A stretch of 12,901 bases of DNA from an uncultured Bacteroidota bacterium (lineage in GTDB: Bacteria > Bacteroidota > Bacteroidia > Flavobacteriales > Flavobacteriaceae): positions 1-12,901 of the forward strand of contig CAIRNC010000310.1 of the NCBI GenBank assembly GCA_903879875.1, in the 5' to 3' direction. The position numbers were made by a program, and so were the translations under genes. This document shows positions 5,541-12,311 of this stretch, piece after piece. The notes beneath the pieces are model-generated. The model was given only the letters and a program-made list of their open reading frames with translations, was not told the origin of the DNA and searched no databases. Each line of letters starts with the position of its first letter. Within the stretch, counting starts at the first letter, position 1.

Positions 5541-7472
5541 ATGAACAACAAAATCGTTCGTATCAGTGCGCTATTTGCACTAATGACTTCGTGTGCCTTT
5601 GCACAACAAAAAGATTCCATAACCTCTAAAACCGATTTGAAGGAAGTCGTCATTTCCGATTCTAAATTTGCTTTGCCAAAAGAAAAATCAGGAAAAGTGA
5701 TTGCTAAAATCACCCAAGAACAGTTGAAAAACAGTGCCGGTCTAAGCGTTGCAACACTATTGAATACGGTCTCTGGAATCGAAATCAACGGCAATCAAAA
5801 TGGTTCTGGCAAAAACCTTGGGCTTTATATTCGAGGAGGAAAAAGCAACCAAATTTTAATTTTAATTGATGGTATTCCTGTTACTGATGCTTCAGGCATT
5901 AGTTTAGAATACGACTTGCGTTTATTGCCCGTTGAGCAAGTCGAAAGTATTGAAATTATGAAAGGGGCTTCGAGTACATTGTATGGTTCAGGCGCTGCGA
6001 CTGGTGTAATTAATATTACCTTAAAAAAAGCCACTTCCAACACAATGGGTGCGGATGCCTATATTAATTTAGGAACAAACAATACGGCAACTAGCAAAAA
6101 AACGGCTGCTCAAGATTGCAATCAAGGTTTTTCTGTACATGGAACTGCAAACAAAATCAATTATTTTGCGTCTTTAAACAGTACTGAAACTGGTGGAATG
6201 TCTCAGGTAAAAGCACCAACTGCGGATGTTAATTACGAAGAAGACCGTTTCTCAAGAATTAATTATTTGGGTAAAGTTGGTTTTAAAGCTACCGAAAAAT
6301 TAACATTCGATTTTTTTGGGAATTATGACAAAATGAATATTGCCTACGATGGAGGTTTTGATGCAACGGGAACCAACGATACTAAATTGAATCAATCGAA
6401 ATCAGAACAATTTCGCTATGGATTTATGCCAAAATACAAATATCAAAAAGGGCAATTTATGTTGAATTCGAGTTTTAATAAAATCGTACGTACTTACGAT
6501 GAATTCGACAGTTATTCAAGTTCAATTGGGGTTTCGAATTATGAATCTCGAAGCGTAAACGTTGATGGGTATAATAAATATGAGTTTTCAAAAACACTTT
6601 TCTTAGTAACGGGTGCCCAATTTCAGTTTCATGATATGAAAAGCACAACGCCTTATTCAAGTATTGCTGCTGAAAATTCAAAATTTAATATGATAGATCC
6701 TTATTTCACGACAGTTTACACTTCTGATTTTGGTTTAAATCTTAACCTTGGGGCACGTTGGAATCACCACAGTCAATATGGCAACCAACTGGTTTATAAC
6801 ATCAATCCATCGTATGATTTCAAATCAATTCCTTTGAAGTTGTTGACTTCATATAGCACGGCATTTGTTACCCCTAGCTTATACCAATTGTATTCAGAAT
6901 ATGGAAATTTAGATTTGACACCCGAAAAAAATAGCACCATTGAAGCTGGTTTCGAATGTAATTTATTAAATAAAAAAATAAAATGGAATACCGTAGGATT
7001 CTACAGAGAAACAACAAATTTTATTGGATATATTACAAAATACACTAACATTGACGGCACTTATAAAGCCAAAGGTATAGAAACCGAAGTCACTTTTGAA
7101 ATTTCAAAAAACTTGAAATGGAATGCCAATTATACTTTTACACAAGTTGACGAAGCCTTAGATAAATTGATTCCAAAACACAAAGTTAACGCAGCATTGG
7201 ACTATCATTGGAACAAAGGAAATGTTAACCTGAATTACCAATATACCGACGCTCGTAACGACATTTATTACAACGGAATTACTTTTGCAAGCCAAAAAGC
7301 AGTGTTGGATTCTTATCGCTTGGTGAATTTTTCAATCAAGCAACAAATAATAAAAAACACACTGTCACTCTTTGGTGCAGTTGCCAATATTTTAAATGAA
7401 GATTTTGTAGAAAACACAGGTTATTCTTCCCGAGGAAGAAATTTCAGATTAGGTTTAAGCCTTTCCTTATAG
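5541..7472 (+). CDS. btuB: TonB-dependent outer-membrane receptor, probable vitamin B12 transporter (BtuB-like)
   Basis: A 643-residue outer-membrane gated barrel. An N-terminal signal peptide (MNNKIVRISALFALMTSCAFA, cleaved near residue 21) is followed by a TonB-box-like DLKEVVIS at about 32-39. The plug domain covers about residues 48-165, including LLNTVSGIEINGNQNGSG, LYIRGGKSNQILILIDGIPV and VESIEIMKGASSTLYGSGAA. The rest is a beta-barrel ending in FRLGLSLSL. It lacks the N-terminal carboxypeptidase-regulatory-like domain of SusC-type receptors, and its size is close to the classical BtuB. The B12 assignment rests mainly on the cobalamin riboswitch directly upstream; the protein alone would be called only a TonB-dependent receptor. 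No btuCDF or cobalamin salvage genes follow. A strong terminator ends the unit, so it appears monocistronic and repressed when cobalamin is plentiful. Confidence 0.92.
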   Translation: MNNKIVRISALFALMTSCAFAQQKDSITSKTDLKEVVISDSKFALPKEKSGKVIAKITQEQLKNSAGLSVATLLNTVSGIEINGNQNGSGKNLGLYIRGGKSNQILILIDGIPVTDASGISLEYDLRLLPVEQVESIEIMKGASSTLYGSGAATGVINITLKKATSNTMGADAYINLGTNNTATSKKTAAQDCNQGFSVHGTANKINYFASLNSTETGGMSQVKAPTADVNYEEDRFSRINYLGKVGFKATEKLTFDFFGNYDKMNIAYDGGFDATGTNDTKLNQSKSEQFRYGFMPKYKYQKGQFMLNSSFNKIVRTYDEFDSYSSSIGVSNYESRSVNVDGYNKYEFSKTLFLVTGAQFQFHDMKSTTPYSSIAAENSKFNMIDPYFTTVYTSDFGLNLNLGARWNHHSQYGNQLVYNINPSYDFKSIPLKLLTSYSTAFVTPSLYQLYSEYGNLDLTPEKNSTIEAGFECNLLNKKIKWNTVGFYRETTNFIGYITKYTNIDGTYKAKGIETEVTFEISKNLKWNANYTFTQVDEALDKLIPKHKVNAALDYHWNKGNVNLNYQYTDARNDIYYNGITFASQKAVLDSYRLVNFSIKQQIIKNTLSLFGAVANILNEDFVENTGYSSRGRNFRLGLSLSL

Positions 7473-7484
7473 CCCAAAAGAAAG

Positions 7485-7517
7485 AAAACGTTAGCCTTTT
7501 GGGGTTAACGTTTTTTT
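7485..7517 (+). terminator. Rho-independent terminator of the receptor gene
   Basis: AAAACGTTAGCC (7485-7496) pairs with GGTTAACGTTTT (7503-7514), a 12-bp stem with one G-U pair and a 6-nt loop, followed by a T-run. It begins 12 bp after the receptor stop codon. Confidence 0.88.
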
Positions 7518-7569
7518 ATTAAACCAAAGTATAAAGCAAATAAATGATTATGGATATTCAGATGTAAAA

Positions 7570-7590
7570 GTGATTTTTAATAAAAATCAC
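7570..7590. repeat. Perfect 9-bp palindrome before the tRNA promoter
   Basis: GTGATTTTT - AAT - AAAAATCAC. No T-run follows on the plus strand, so it is not a clear terminator. It lies between the receptor terminator and the tRNA promoter, about 19 bp upstream of the -33 element. Confidence 0.5.
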
Positions 7591-7608
7591 TATAATTACT
7601 GTTTTTGA

Positions 7609-7639
7609 TTTGTAAATTTGATATTAATACCTATATTTG
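7609..7639 (+). promoter_or_regulatory. Promoter of the tRNA-Arg gene
   Basis: TTTG (7609-7612), 19-bp spacing, then TATATTTG (7632-7639). This is a full match to the Bacteroidota housekeeping promoter (TTTG, 19-21 bp, TAnnTTTG). Transcription should start near 7646, about 7 nt before the mature tRNA. Confidence 0.8.
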
Positions 7640-7652
7640 CACCCACAAAAAA

Positions 7653-7729
7653 GGCCTCGTGGCGCAACTGAATAGCGCACTTGATTACGGCTCAAGAGGT
7701 TACTGGTTTGAATCCAGTCGAGGTCACCA
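7653..7729 (+). tRNA. tRNA-Arg (anticodon ACG)
   Basis: A complete 77-nt cloverleaf. The acceptor GGCCTCG pairs with CGAGGTC through one G2-U71 wobble. The D-stem is GCGC/GCGC with loop AACTGAATA. The anticodon stem is CTTGA/TCAAG with loop TTACGGC, so the anticodon is ACG (usually edited to ICG, reading CGU, CGC and CGA). The variable loop is AGGTT and the T-stem is ACTGG/CCAGT with loop TTTGAAT. The discriminator is A and the 3' CCA is encoded (7727-7729). The T-loop has T where the near-universal C56 is expected, and the D-loop has A at the partner position 19 (TGA instead of TGG), so the tertiary pair would be A19-U56. The gene has its own promoter and terminator. Confidence 0.96.
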
Positions 7730-7733
7730 CTAC

Positions 7734-7773
7734 AATCCCGAAACACTTGATTTACAAGGTTTCGGGATTTTTT
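7734..7773 (+). terminator. Rho-independent terminator after tRNA-Arg
   Basis: AATCCCGAAAC (7734-7744) pairs perfectly with GTTTCGGGATT (7759-7769). A further CTTG/CAAG stem lies inside (7746-7749 with 7755-7758, one bulged A), and a T-run follows. It starts 4 nt after the CCA end. Confidence 0.92.
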
Positions 7774-7863
7774 ATTTTCTTTATAAATCTTTCAATTTTT
7801 TTTTCAATAGTATACTAAGACTTAGAATTATGCAATCTTTGTATAGAATTATATAAAACATAT

Positions 7864-7920
7864 TGATTCTTTAGGTTTTAGATTTGTAGTCAAGTTTTAA
7901 ACCTTAATCCTAAAGAATCA
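7864..7920. repeat. Perfect 12-bp inverted repeat spanning the promoter and start codon of the small secreted gene
   Basis: TGATTCTTTAGG (7864-7875) and CCTAAAGAATCA (7909-7920) are exact reverse complements separated by 33 bp. The right arm ends on the A of the start codon. A second pairing, AGGTTT (7873-7878) with AAACCT (7899-7904), is nested. The TAGATTTG -7 box lies between the arms. If transcription starts after that box, only the right arm is transcribed, which favours a DNA operator. An upstream start would instead allow an RNA hairpin hiding the start codon. Confidence 0.75.
7879..7886 (+). promoter_or_regulatory. Bacteroidota-type -7 box for the small secreted gene
   Basis: TAGATTTG matches TAnnTTTG and lies 33 bp upstream of the ATG at 7920, giving an expected transcription start near 7893. 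No TTTG is found at the usual -33 spacing; the region there is occupied by the left arm of the inverted repeat. Confidence 0.5.
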
Positions 7921-8228
7921 TGAAAAAATTATTTTTAGCTGTTCTCTTTTTTACGGGAACCACCTTTGCACTTGCGCAAGATGATAGCCACGACAACCCA
8001 CAAGAAAATGACCAAGACAAAATCCAACAACAGCCCAGTCGACCTGCTCAAATTGATCTTGAACGCAAGGCGAGAATAGATTTGCAAAAAGAAGAAAGTG
8101 AGAAAAAAGCAAAACTAGATGCTCAACAAAATGCTATATTAAAAGCAAAACAAAATGCTGTATTAAAAGCAAAACAAAATTTACAACCAAAGGCTAAAAA
8201 AAATAAGCGAGTTACCTCTTCAAAGTAA
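7920..8228 (+). CDS. Small secreted Lys/Gln-rich protein with internal 8-residue repeats
   Basis: A 102-residue protein with a clear Sec signal peptide (MKKLFLAVLFFTGTTFALAQ, cleaved near residue 19-20), so it is periplasmic or exported. The mature part starts acidic (DDSHDNPQENDQDK), passes a QQQPSRP stretch, and then becomes a strongly basic, probably helical region (about 45-102) dominated by K, A, Q, L and E. There QNAILKAK is followed by QNAVLKAK, encoded by a near-perfect 24-bp tandem duplication at 8127-8174. No cysteines or catalytic motifs are visible and no family is recognised. Charged, low-complexity exported proteins like this may bind polyanions or the cell wall, but that is only a guess. 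Its last 17 bp overlap the 3' end of the convergent T9SS gene. Confidence 0.82.
   Translation: MKKLFLAVLFFTGTTFALAQDDSHDNPQENDQDKIQQQPSRPAQIDLERKARIDLQKEESEKKAKLDAQQNAILKAKQNAVLKAKQNLQPKAKKNKRVTSSK
8127..8180 (+). repeat. 24-bp tandem repeat, 2.25 copies, within the small secreted gene
   Basis: The unit runs from CAAAATGCT to AAGCAAAA. Copies occupy 8127-8150 and 8151-8174 and differ at one base (A or G, giving Ile or Val), followed by 6 more matching bases. The unit is a multiple of three, so copy-number change would keep the frame. The near-identity implies a recent duplication. Confidence 0.9.
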
Positions 8229-10689
8229 AATGTCCCTTAGCAGTATTTCCATTGGTTAATTTTACTACAAACCAGTAATCGTCAGCAGGCATTGCACTTC
8301 CGTTAAGCGTGCCGTCCCACCCCTTGGTTTCACGGGCAACTATTTCTTTAACTAGTTTGCCAAAACGATCAAAAATGTAGACAATAGTTTCTTTGTTAAA
8401 TACGCCATCCACACCATTAATTTTCCAAGAATCATTAATGCCATCACCATTGGGAGTGAAAAAATGGGGAAAACCTACAATAGCAAACATTTTACTAACC
8501 ATACCGCAACCATTACTATCATTAACATAAATGGTATGAAAACCAGCGTTTACATTTTCGAAAATAGGAGACGTTTGAAAGGGACCATTTTCGTTGTTTA
8601 AGCTATATTCATAATTTCCGATACTATTGGCTAAAAGTATGGTTATTGTATTTTCATCATCTGTTATCGATTCGATTTGTACATCTTTAATCGTCGCTTG
8701 ATTTGAATCGGTAACAATTACGGTTCTGGATTTGGAACAACCTCCAGCATTCAATACGTCTACTGTATAGTTTCCAGATTGATTCACTTGAATAGAGTAG
8801 GAAGTTTTTGGAATTAAAATCCCATTTAGATACCACTTATAAGTATAATCAGAAGGAATACCGGTCAAAATTCCTGCATTAATTGTTACATAACGACTGG
8901 GAATATTGTTGCAAACGTAAAAATTCCCATTATTTAATGCTTCAATATTTGGTAGTTTAGTCACAATCAGTGGTATTTCACTAATCCCAAAGCAATTATT
9001 TGAATCCTCTATTCGAACAAATACGGAAGAATTGTAGGCTATAGGGTTCGTATAATTGTTAATATTCACAATTTGGTTATGCTCCAAAAGGGCATCATTT
9101 AAAGTTGGATAAAATATAGCCGATTGTGTAGTGGTCAAAGCAATTGCTGCAGTTGATAAATCAAAGGAATTATAACCATTCTCTTGGTTGGGTATATCAC
9201 ATTTTGAAGAAATGCTTATCTGTTGACTTGGAATTACATTTACTTTTAAAATTAATGTACTTAAACCAGAACAACCTGTTAAGGTATTTGTAACTTTAGC
9301 ATATATTGTTTGGGGATTTGAAATATTGGTATAATTAAGATTTAAAGGAAGATTTGACATAACATCATTTAAATCTTTATAATAACTTATAATTAAATTG
9401 GGATTATTGTTTAAAAAAGAAGGAGTAGCTTCATTTAAATTAAATAATGAAAATCCGTCTGGTTGATATGCTGAATCACATTGAACCAAGTCATATGTAG
9501 TTGAAACCGGTGCTGGTATAACGTGTAATTTTATTTCTTTAATTCCATAACAACCATTGCTATTTACAGCTTTTAAATAAATAGATTGTTGGTTTGGGAC
9601 AGTATTATTAAAAAATTGCCCCAATTCATTATCATCTGAAAGGGCGTCATTTTGAGTTAAATAATAGTGTATAGTTAGGTCCGATATATTTTGTGTTCCA
9701 AATATATCTAGTGTAACTCTATTTAAATCAAAATTAGATTTTCCGTTGGTATTATTTCCATCAGAATCATCATCACAAATCGAAGAGGTGTCATTTGGAA
9801 AACTAATAGGATTATTAACTTCTATAGAAAAGGCTTTAGTGTTATAACACAATGAAGATATATTGGTTATTCTTGCATATACAGTTTGAGGATTACTAGT
9901 ATTTATAAAATTATTAGGTGTCGTTATAGAATTATTTCCCGTAACGGCATCATTTGAATCGGTATAATAACTAACAGCAACTCCAACTTGATTTCCTATT
10001 ATTTGTGAATTATTTTGTGTTAAATCAAAAGAAGTGGAATAATCCTGAACCAAATCGGTATCGCATTTTTTTATATCAATAGAAGTATTTGGTGTATTCT
10101 GGAAAGTTGGAGCTTCATTTAAAGTTGCAGTACCTCCAAAAATTATAGAAAAATTACTACCAGGTGTATTATCTATTAGAGATCCTTGAGGTCTATCAAT
10201 TACTAAAAAATAGCTTTCACCAGCCATAACATCTAAATATTTCAAGAAACTATTTCCGTTAGACCCTGAACCTTCAGATGTATCAGTTTCTGTAAAATTT
10301 AATCCAGTAAAGTTATTGGGTTGATTTATTGCTTGTGGATTTGTTGTAGAGCAACGAATAGTTTGACCTAAATTTCCGCAAATTGCATTTGGACCAAAAA
10401 CAAAAAAATCAAAATCTTCAGTAATTGCAGGACTTTCAGGAGTTATAACAAAAGTTAATGTTCCTGAAGTATTGATGTTAATTTTAATCCAAATGGTATT
10501 GTTCTCTTGCGCGTCATTACAAGTTACATGTCCGATTAATTCCTGAACTCCAATACCACTAGCTGTAAGTCCATTAAAACCCGAGTTGCCACAAATAACT
10601 AATGCATCTGAACAATCATTTTGAGCAAAACTAAAAAAACAGTTAAAAACGACACTAAATAGAAATAAATATTTTCTAAAATCTGACAT
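8212..10689 (-). CDS. T9SS type B sorting-domain secreted protein with four tandem repeats
   Basis: An 825-residue exported protein. The signal peptide is MSDFRKYLFLFSVVFNCFFSFA (about 1-22). Residues about 24-190 form a Cys-containing beta-rich N-terminal domain (CSDALVICGN through FGPNAICGN to YFLVIDRPQGS). Four ~90-residue repeats follow, starting near Cys209, Cys305, Cys404 and Cys497. Each has CD, then FDL or FNL, then a YY-xx-NDA-like segment, then NPQTVYARITN-like, closing with a Cys near the end. An Ig-like stretch (about 590-660) with YTYKWYLNG leads to the C-terminal type B sorting domain (about 739-825: FFTPNGDGINDSWKI, VYIFDRFGKLV, GWDGTLNG, DDYWFVVKL, ending FTLKR). That domain, known as the gliding-motility-associated C-terminal domain, directs export and surface attachment or release through T9SS. 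Adhesion or matrix function is inferred. Confidence 0.95.
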   Translation of the reverse strand: MSDFRKYLFLFSVVFNCFFSFAQNDCSDALVICGNSGFNGLTASGIGVQELIGHVTCNDAQENNTIWIKININTSGTLTFVITPESPAITEDFDFFVFGPNAICGNLGQTIRCSTTNPQAINQPNNFTGLNFTETDTSEGSGSNGNSFLKYLDVMAGESYFLVIDRPQGSLIDNTPGSNFSIIFGGTATLNEAPTFQNTPNTSIDIKKCDTDLVQDYSTSFDLTQNNSQIIGNQVGVAVSYYTDSNDAVTGNNSITTPNNFINTSNPQTVYARITNISSLCYNTKAFSIEVNNPISFPNDTSSICDDDSDGNNTNGKSNFDLNRVTLDIFGTQNISDLTIHYYLTQNDALSDDNELGQFFNNTVPNQQSIYLKAVNSNGCYGIKEIKLHVIPAPVSTTYDLVQCDSAYQPDGFSLFNLNEATPSFLNNNPNLIISYYKDLNDVMSNLPLNLNYTNISNPQTIYAKVTNTLTGCSGLSTLILKVNVIPSQQISISSKCDIPNQENGYNSFDLSTAAIALTTTQSAIFYPTLNDALLEHNQIVNINNYTNPIAYNSSVFVRIEDSNNCFGISEIPLIVTKLPNIEALNNGNFYVCNNIPSRYVTINAGILTGIPSDYTYKWYLNGILIPKTSYSIQVNQSGNYTVDVLNAGGCSKSRTVIVTDSNQATIKDVQIESITDDENTITILLANSIGNYEYSLNNENGPFQTSPIFENVNAGFHTIYVNDSNGCGMVSKMFAIVGFPHFFTPNGDGINDSWKINGVDGVFNKETIVYIFDRFGKLVKEIVARETKGWDGTLNGSAMPADDYWFVVKLTNGNTAKGHFTLKR

Positions 10690-10707
10690 TTAATATGATT
10701 TACTCTA

Positions 10708-10715
10708 CAAAGTTA
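10708..10715 (-). promoter_or_regulatory. Bacteroidota-type -7 box for the T9SS protein gene
   Basis: The minus strand reads TAACTTTG, matching TAnnTTTG, 18 bp upstream of the ATG at 10689. No convincing TTTG is found 19-21 bp further upstream. The leader would be about 10 nt. The remaining 10716-10866 gap is AT-rich, and I see no terminator for the preceding response regulator gene in it. Confidence 0.5.
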
Positions 10716-10866
10716 CAAAATAAAATTTGACATTATTAATATCATCTAAAAAAATCAAGTAATTCGCTCTAATATTTGAATTATTAATACTTTTTAACAG
10801 TAAATGAATGGAAAAAAATAGAATTCATCAAATAAAAACAATTAATTCCATAATTAGTGTTTTGGA

Positions 10867-11517
10867 CTAAACCAAATTATTTTTCATGGCATACATTGCC
10901 AAACCAACACGGGATTTTACTTTTAGTCTTTTAAACAATTGGTCGCGATAATTTTCGACAGTTCGTCCGCTTAAACTCATTTTGTCTCCAATTTCTTTAT
11001 AACTCATTTCGGTGGTGCATAAGATTAAAAACAACTTTTCTTTTTCTGATAATAGATTCATTACAGAATCGTTTTGGGCTGTTTCAGAAAGTTTACCTCC
11101 AATAGAAAATAGTATATTCGATGCCCATTCGGGATAGTAAAAGGCATTTTTAATCACAATATGTAAAGCGTGTTCCAATTCGGTGGGGGAAGTGTTTTTT
11201 AGTAAATAGCCTCTAGCGCCGTTGCGCACCATTTTAATTAAACTATTTTCATCGTTCTGCATACTGAGTGCAAGCACTAAAACAGATGGATAATTTATTT
11301 TTAACCATAATGCCGTTTCAAAACCATCCATAAGAGGCATGCTTACATCCAATAGCACAATTTCAGGAACGGGTTGTCCTGCTGCAAAGGCGCTAACCAA
11401 TTCTTGCCCATTATAACATTCATAAAGCACTTCAAAATCTTCAAAATCGCTAATAATAGATCGTATGGCATTGGCAATCAAAACATGATCATCTACTATA
11501 ACTATGGAATGCTTCAT
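10867..11517 (-). CDS. LuxR/NarL-family response regulator
   Basis: A 216-residue two-component DNA-binding regulator. The receiver domain covers about residues 1-120. The acidic pocket is Asp9/Asp10 (IVIVDDHVL), the phospho-acceptor is Asp57 (EIVLLDVSMPLMDGFE), the switch Ser is in VLALSMQND, and the conserved Lys is in GYLLKNTSP. The C-terminal LuxR-type helix-turn-helix lies at about 150-213 (LSEKEKLFLILC, MSYKEIGDKMSLSGRTVENY, RLKVKSRVGL). All key residues are present, so it should be activated by phosphorylation. It lies 11 bp after the histidine kinase stop on the same strand, making the kinase its obvious cognate partner. Targets are unknown. The T9SS protein gene immediately downstream is a candidate by position only. 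Confidence 0.96.
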   Translation of the reverse strand: MKHSIVIVDDHVLIANAIRSIISDFEDFEVLYECYNGQELVSAFAAGQPVPEIVLLDVSMPLMDGFETALWLKINYPSVLVLALSMQNDENSLIKMVRNGARGYLLKNTSPTELEHALHIVIKNAFYYPEWASNILFSIGGKLSETAQNDSVMNLLSEKEKLFLILCTTEMSYKEIGDKMSLSGRTVENYRDQLFKRLKVKSRVGLAMYAMKNNLV

Positions 11518-11528
11518 AAGATTAATTT

Positions 11529-12311
11529 TTAATTCGACATTGGGATTTTAATGGTAAGGCTCGTTCCGTTGTTGTGGCTCGACAATTCCATTTTGCCACC
11601 AATGATTTCGGTTCTTTTTTGCATGTTTTGCAAGCCAATTCCCCAATTGGATTTGCTTTGTTGCAGGTCCATTCCTTTTCCATCGTCGGTTAATAGTAAC
11701 GTTAATTCGTTTGTATTATTGGATAGAGTCACTGTAATCGTTTCGCATTGCGCATGTTTGATGCTGTTTTGTATAAACTCTTGGGCAATTCGGAGCAACA
11801 CACTTTTGTATTGATAAGGCAAATGCAGTTCTGCTTGATGCAGTTGACTTGTAAATACACATTTTTTTACCGCATTTACTTTTTTACATTCAGCGTTTAA
11901 TAAGGAAACCAGCGTAGTTTCTACAATAGAATCGTTTGTTAAGGTGTGTGACAATTGTCTTAAATCAGCCAGCGAGTTGTCGATAATGGTATGAATATTT
12001 TGTATGCTTTGAAAAATAGCTTCAGGATTGCTCTTATGGTTCAATTGATGAGCATACAAGCTTGCCAGCGTTAATTGCTGTCCGATATTGTCATGGATTT
12101 CTTTCCCAATTTCTTGCATGGTTTGCTTTTGAATTTCAATTTGAGTAAGCAACAACTCTTTTTGATGAGCTGATTGTTGGTGTTTCATGTCTAAATGGTG
12201 TTGGGCTTTTTTACGTTGGTATTGCCATATAAAAGTAATAATAGCTACAATAAATGCTATTAAAAAGAAATTAAAAATAATAATTACGATTATGTTTTCT
12301 GTTTTCCCCAT
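11529..12311 (-). CDS. Sensor histidine kinase (HisKA_3 / NarX-type)
   Basis: A 260-residue membrane kinase. One N-terminal membrane helix (about 7-29, in ENIIVIIIFNFFLIAFIVAI) is followed by a coiled-coil-like linker and the dimerisation/phospho-acceptor helix EIGKEIHDNIGQQLTLASLY, with the expected phosphorylated His73. The HATPase domain has the N-box EFIQNSIKHA (Asn182), G1 LLTDDGKGMD (about 207-215) and G2 GIGLQNMQKRTEIIGG (about 224-239). No extracellular or PAS/GAF sensor domain is present. The frame is open to an ATG at 12383, which would add 24 residues. I prefer the ATG at 12311 because it gives a normal start (MGKTENI) and only a 22-bp overlap with the upstream membrane-protein gene, suggesting translational coupling. 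It is the cognate partner of the response regulator downstream. Confidence 0.93.
   Translation of the reverse strand: MGKTENIIVIIIFNFFLIAFIVAIITFIWQYQRKKAQHHLDMKHQQSAHQKELLLTQIEIQKQTMQEIGKEIHDNIGQQLTLASLYAHQLNHKSNPEAIFQSIQNIHTIIDNSLADLRQLSHTLTNDSIVETTLVSLLNAECKKVNAVKKCVFTSQLHQAELHLPYQYKSVLLRIAQEFIQNSIKHAQCETITVTLSNNTNELTLLLTDDGKGMDLQQSKSNWGIGLQNMQKRTEIIGGKMELSSHNNGTSLTIKIPMSN

Noticed and set aside
5516..6043. Minus-strand frames antisense to the receptor's signal peptide and plug
   Set aside because: They are shadows of the TonB-dependent receptor, which has full family motifs.
7570..7590. Palindrome considered as a second terminator for the receptor gene
   Set aside because: There is no T-run on the plus strand, and a much stronger terminator already lies at 7485-7517; kept only as a repeat.
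7605..7856. Plus-strand open frame of 83 codons across the tRNA region
   Set aside because: It reads straight through the tRNA-Arg gene and its terminator, so it is a chance frame.
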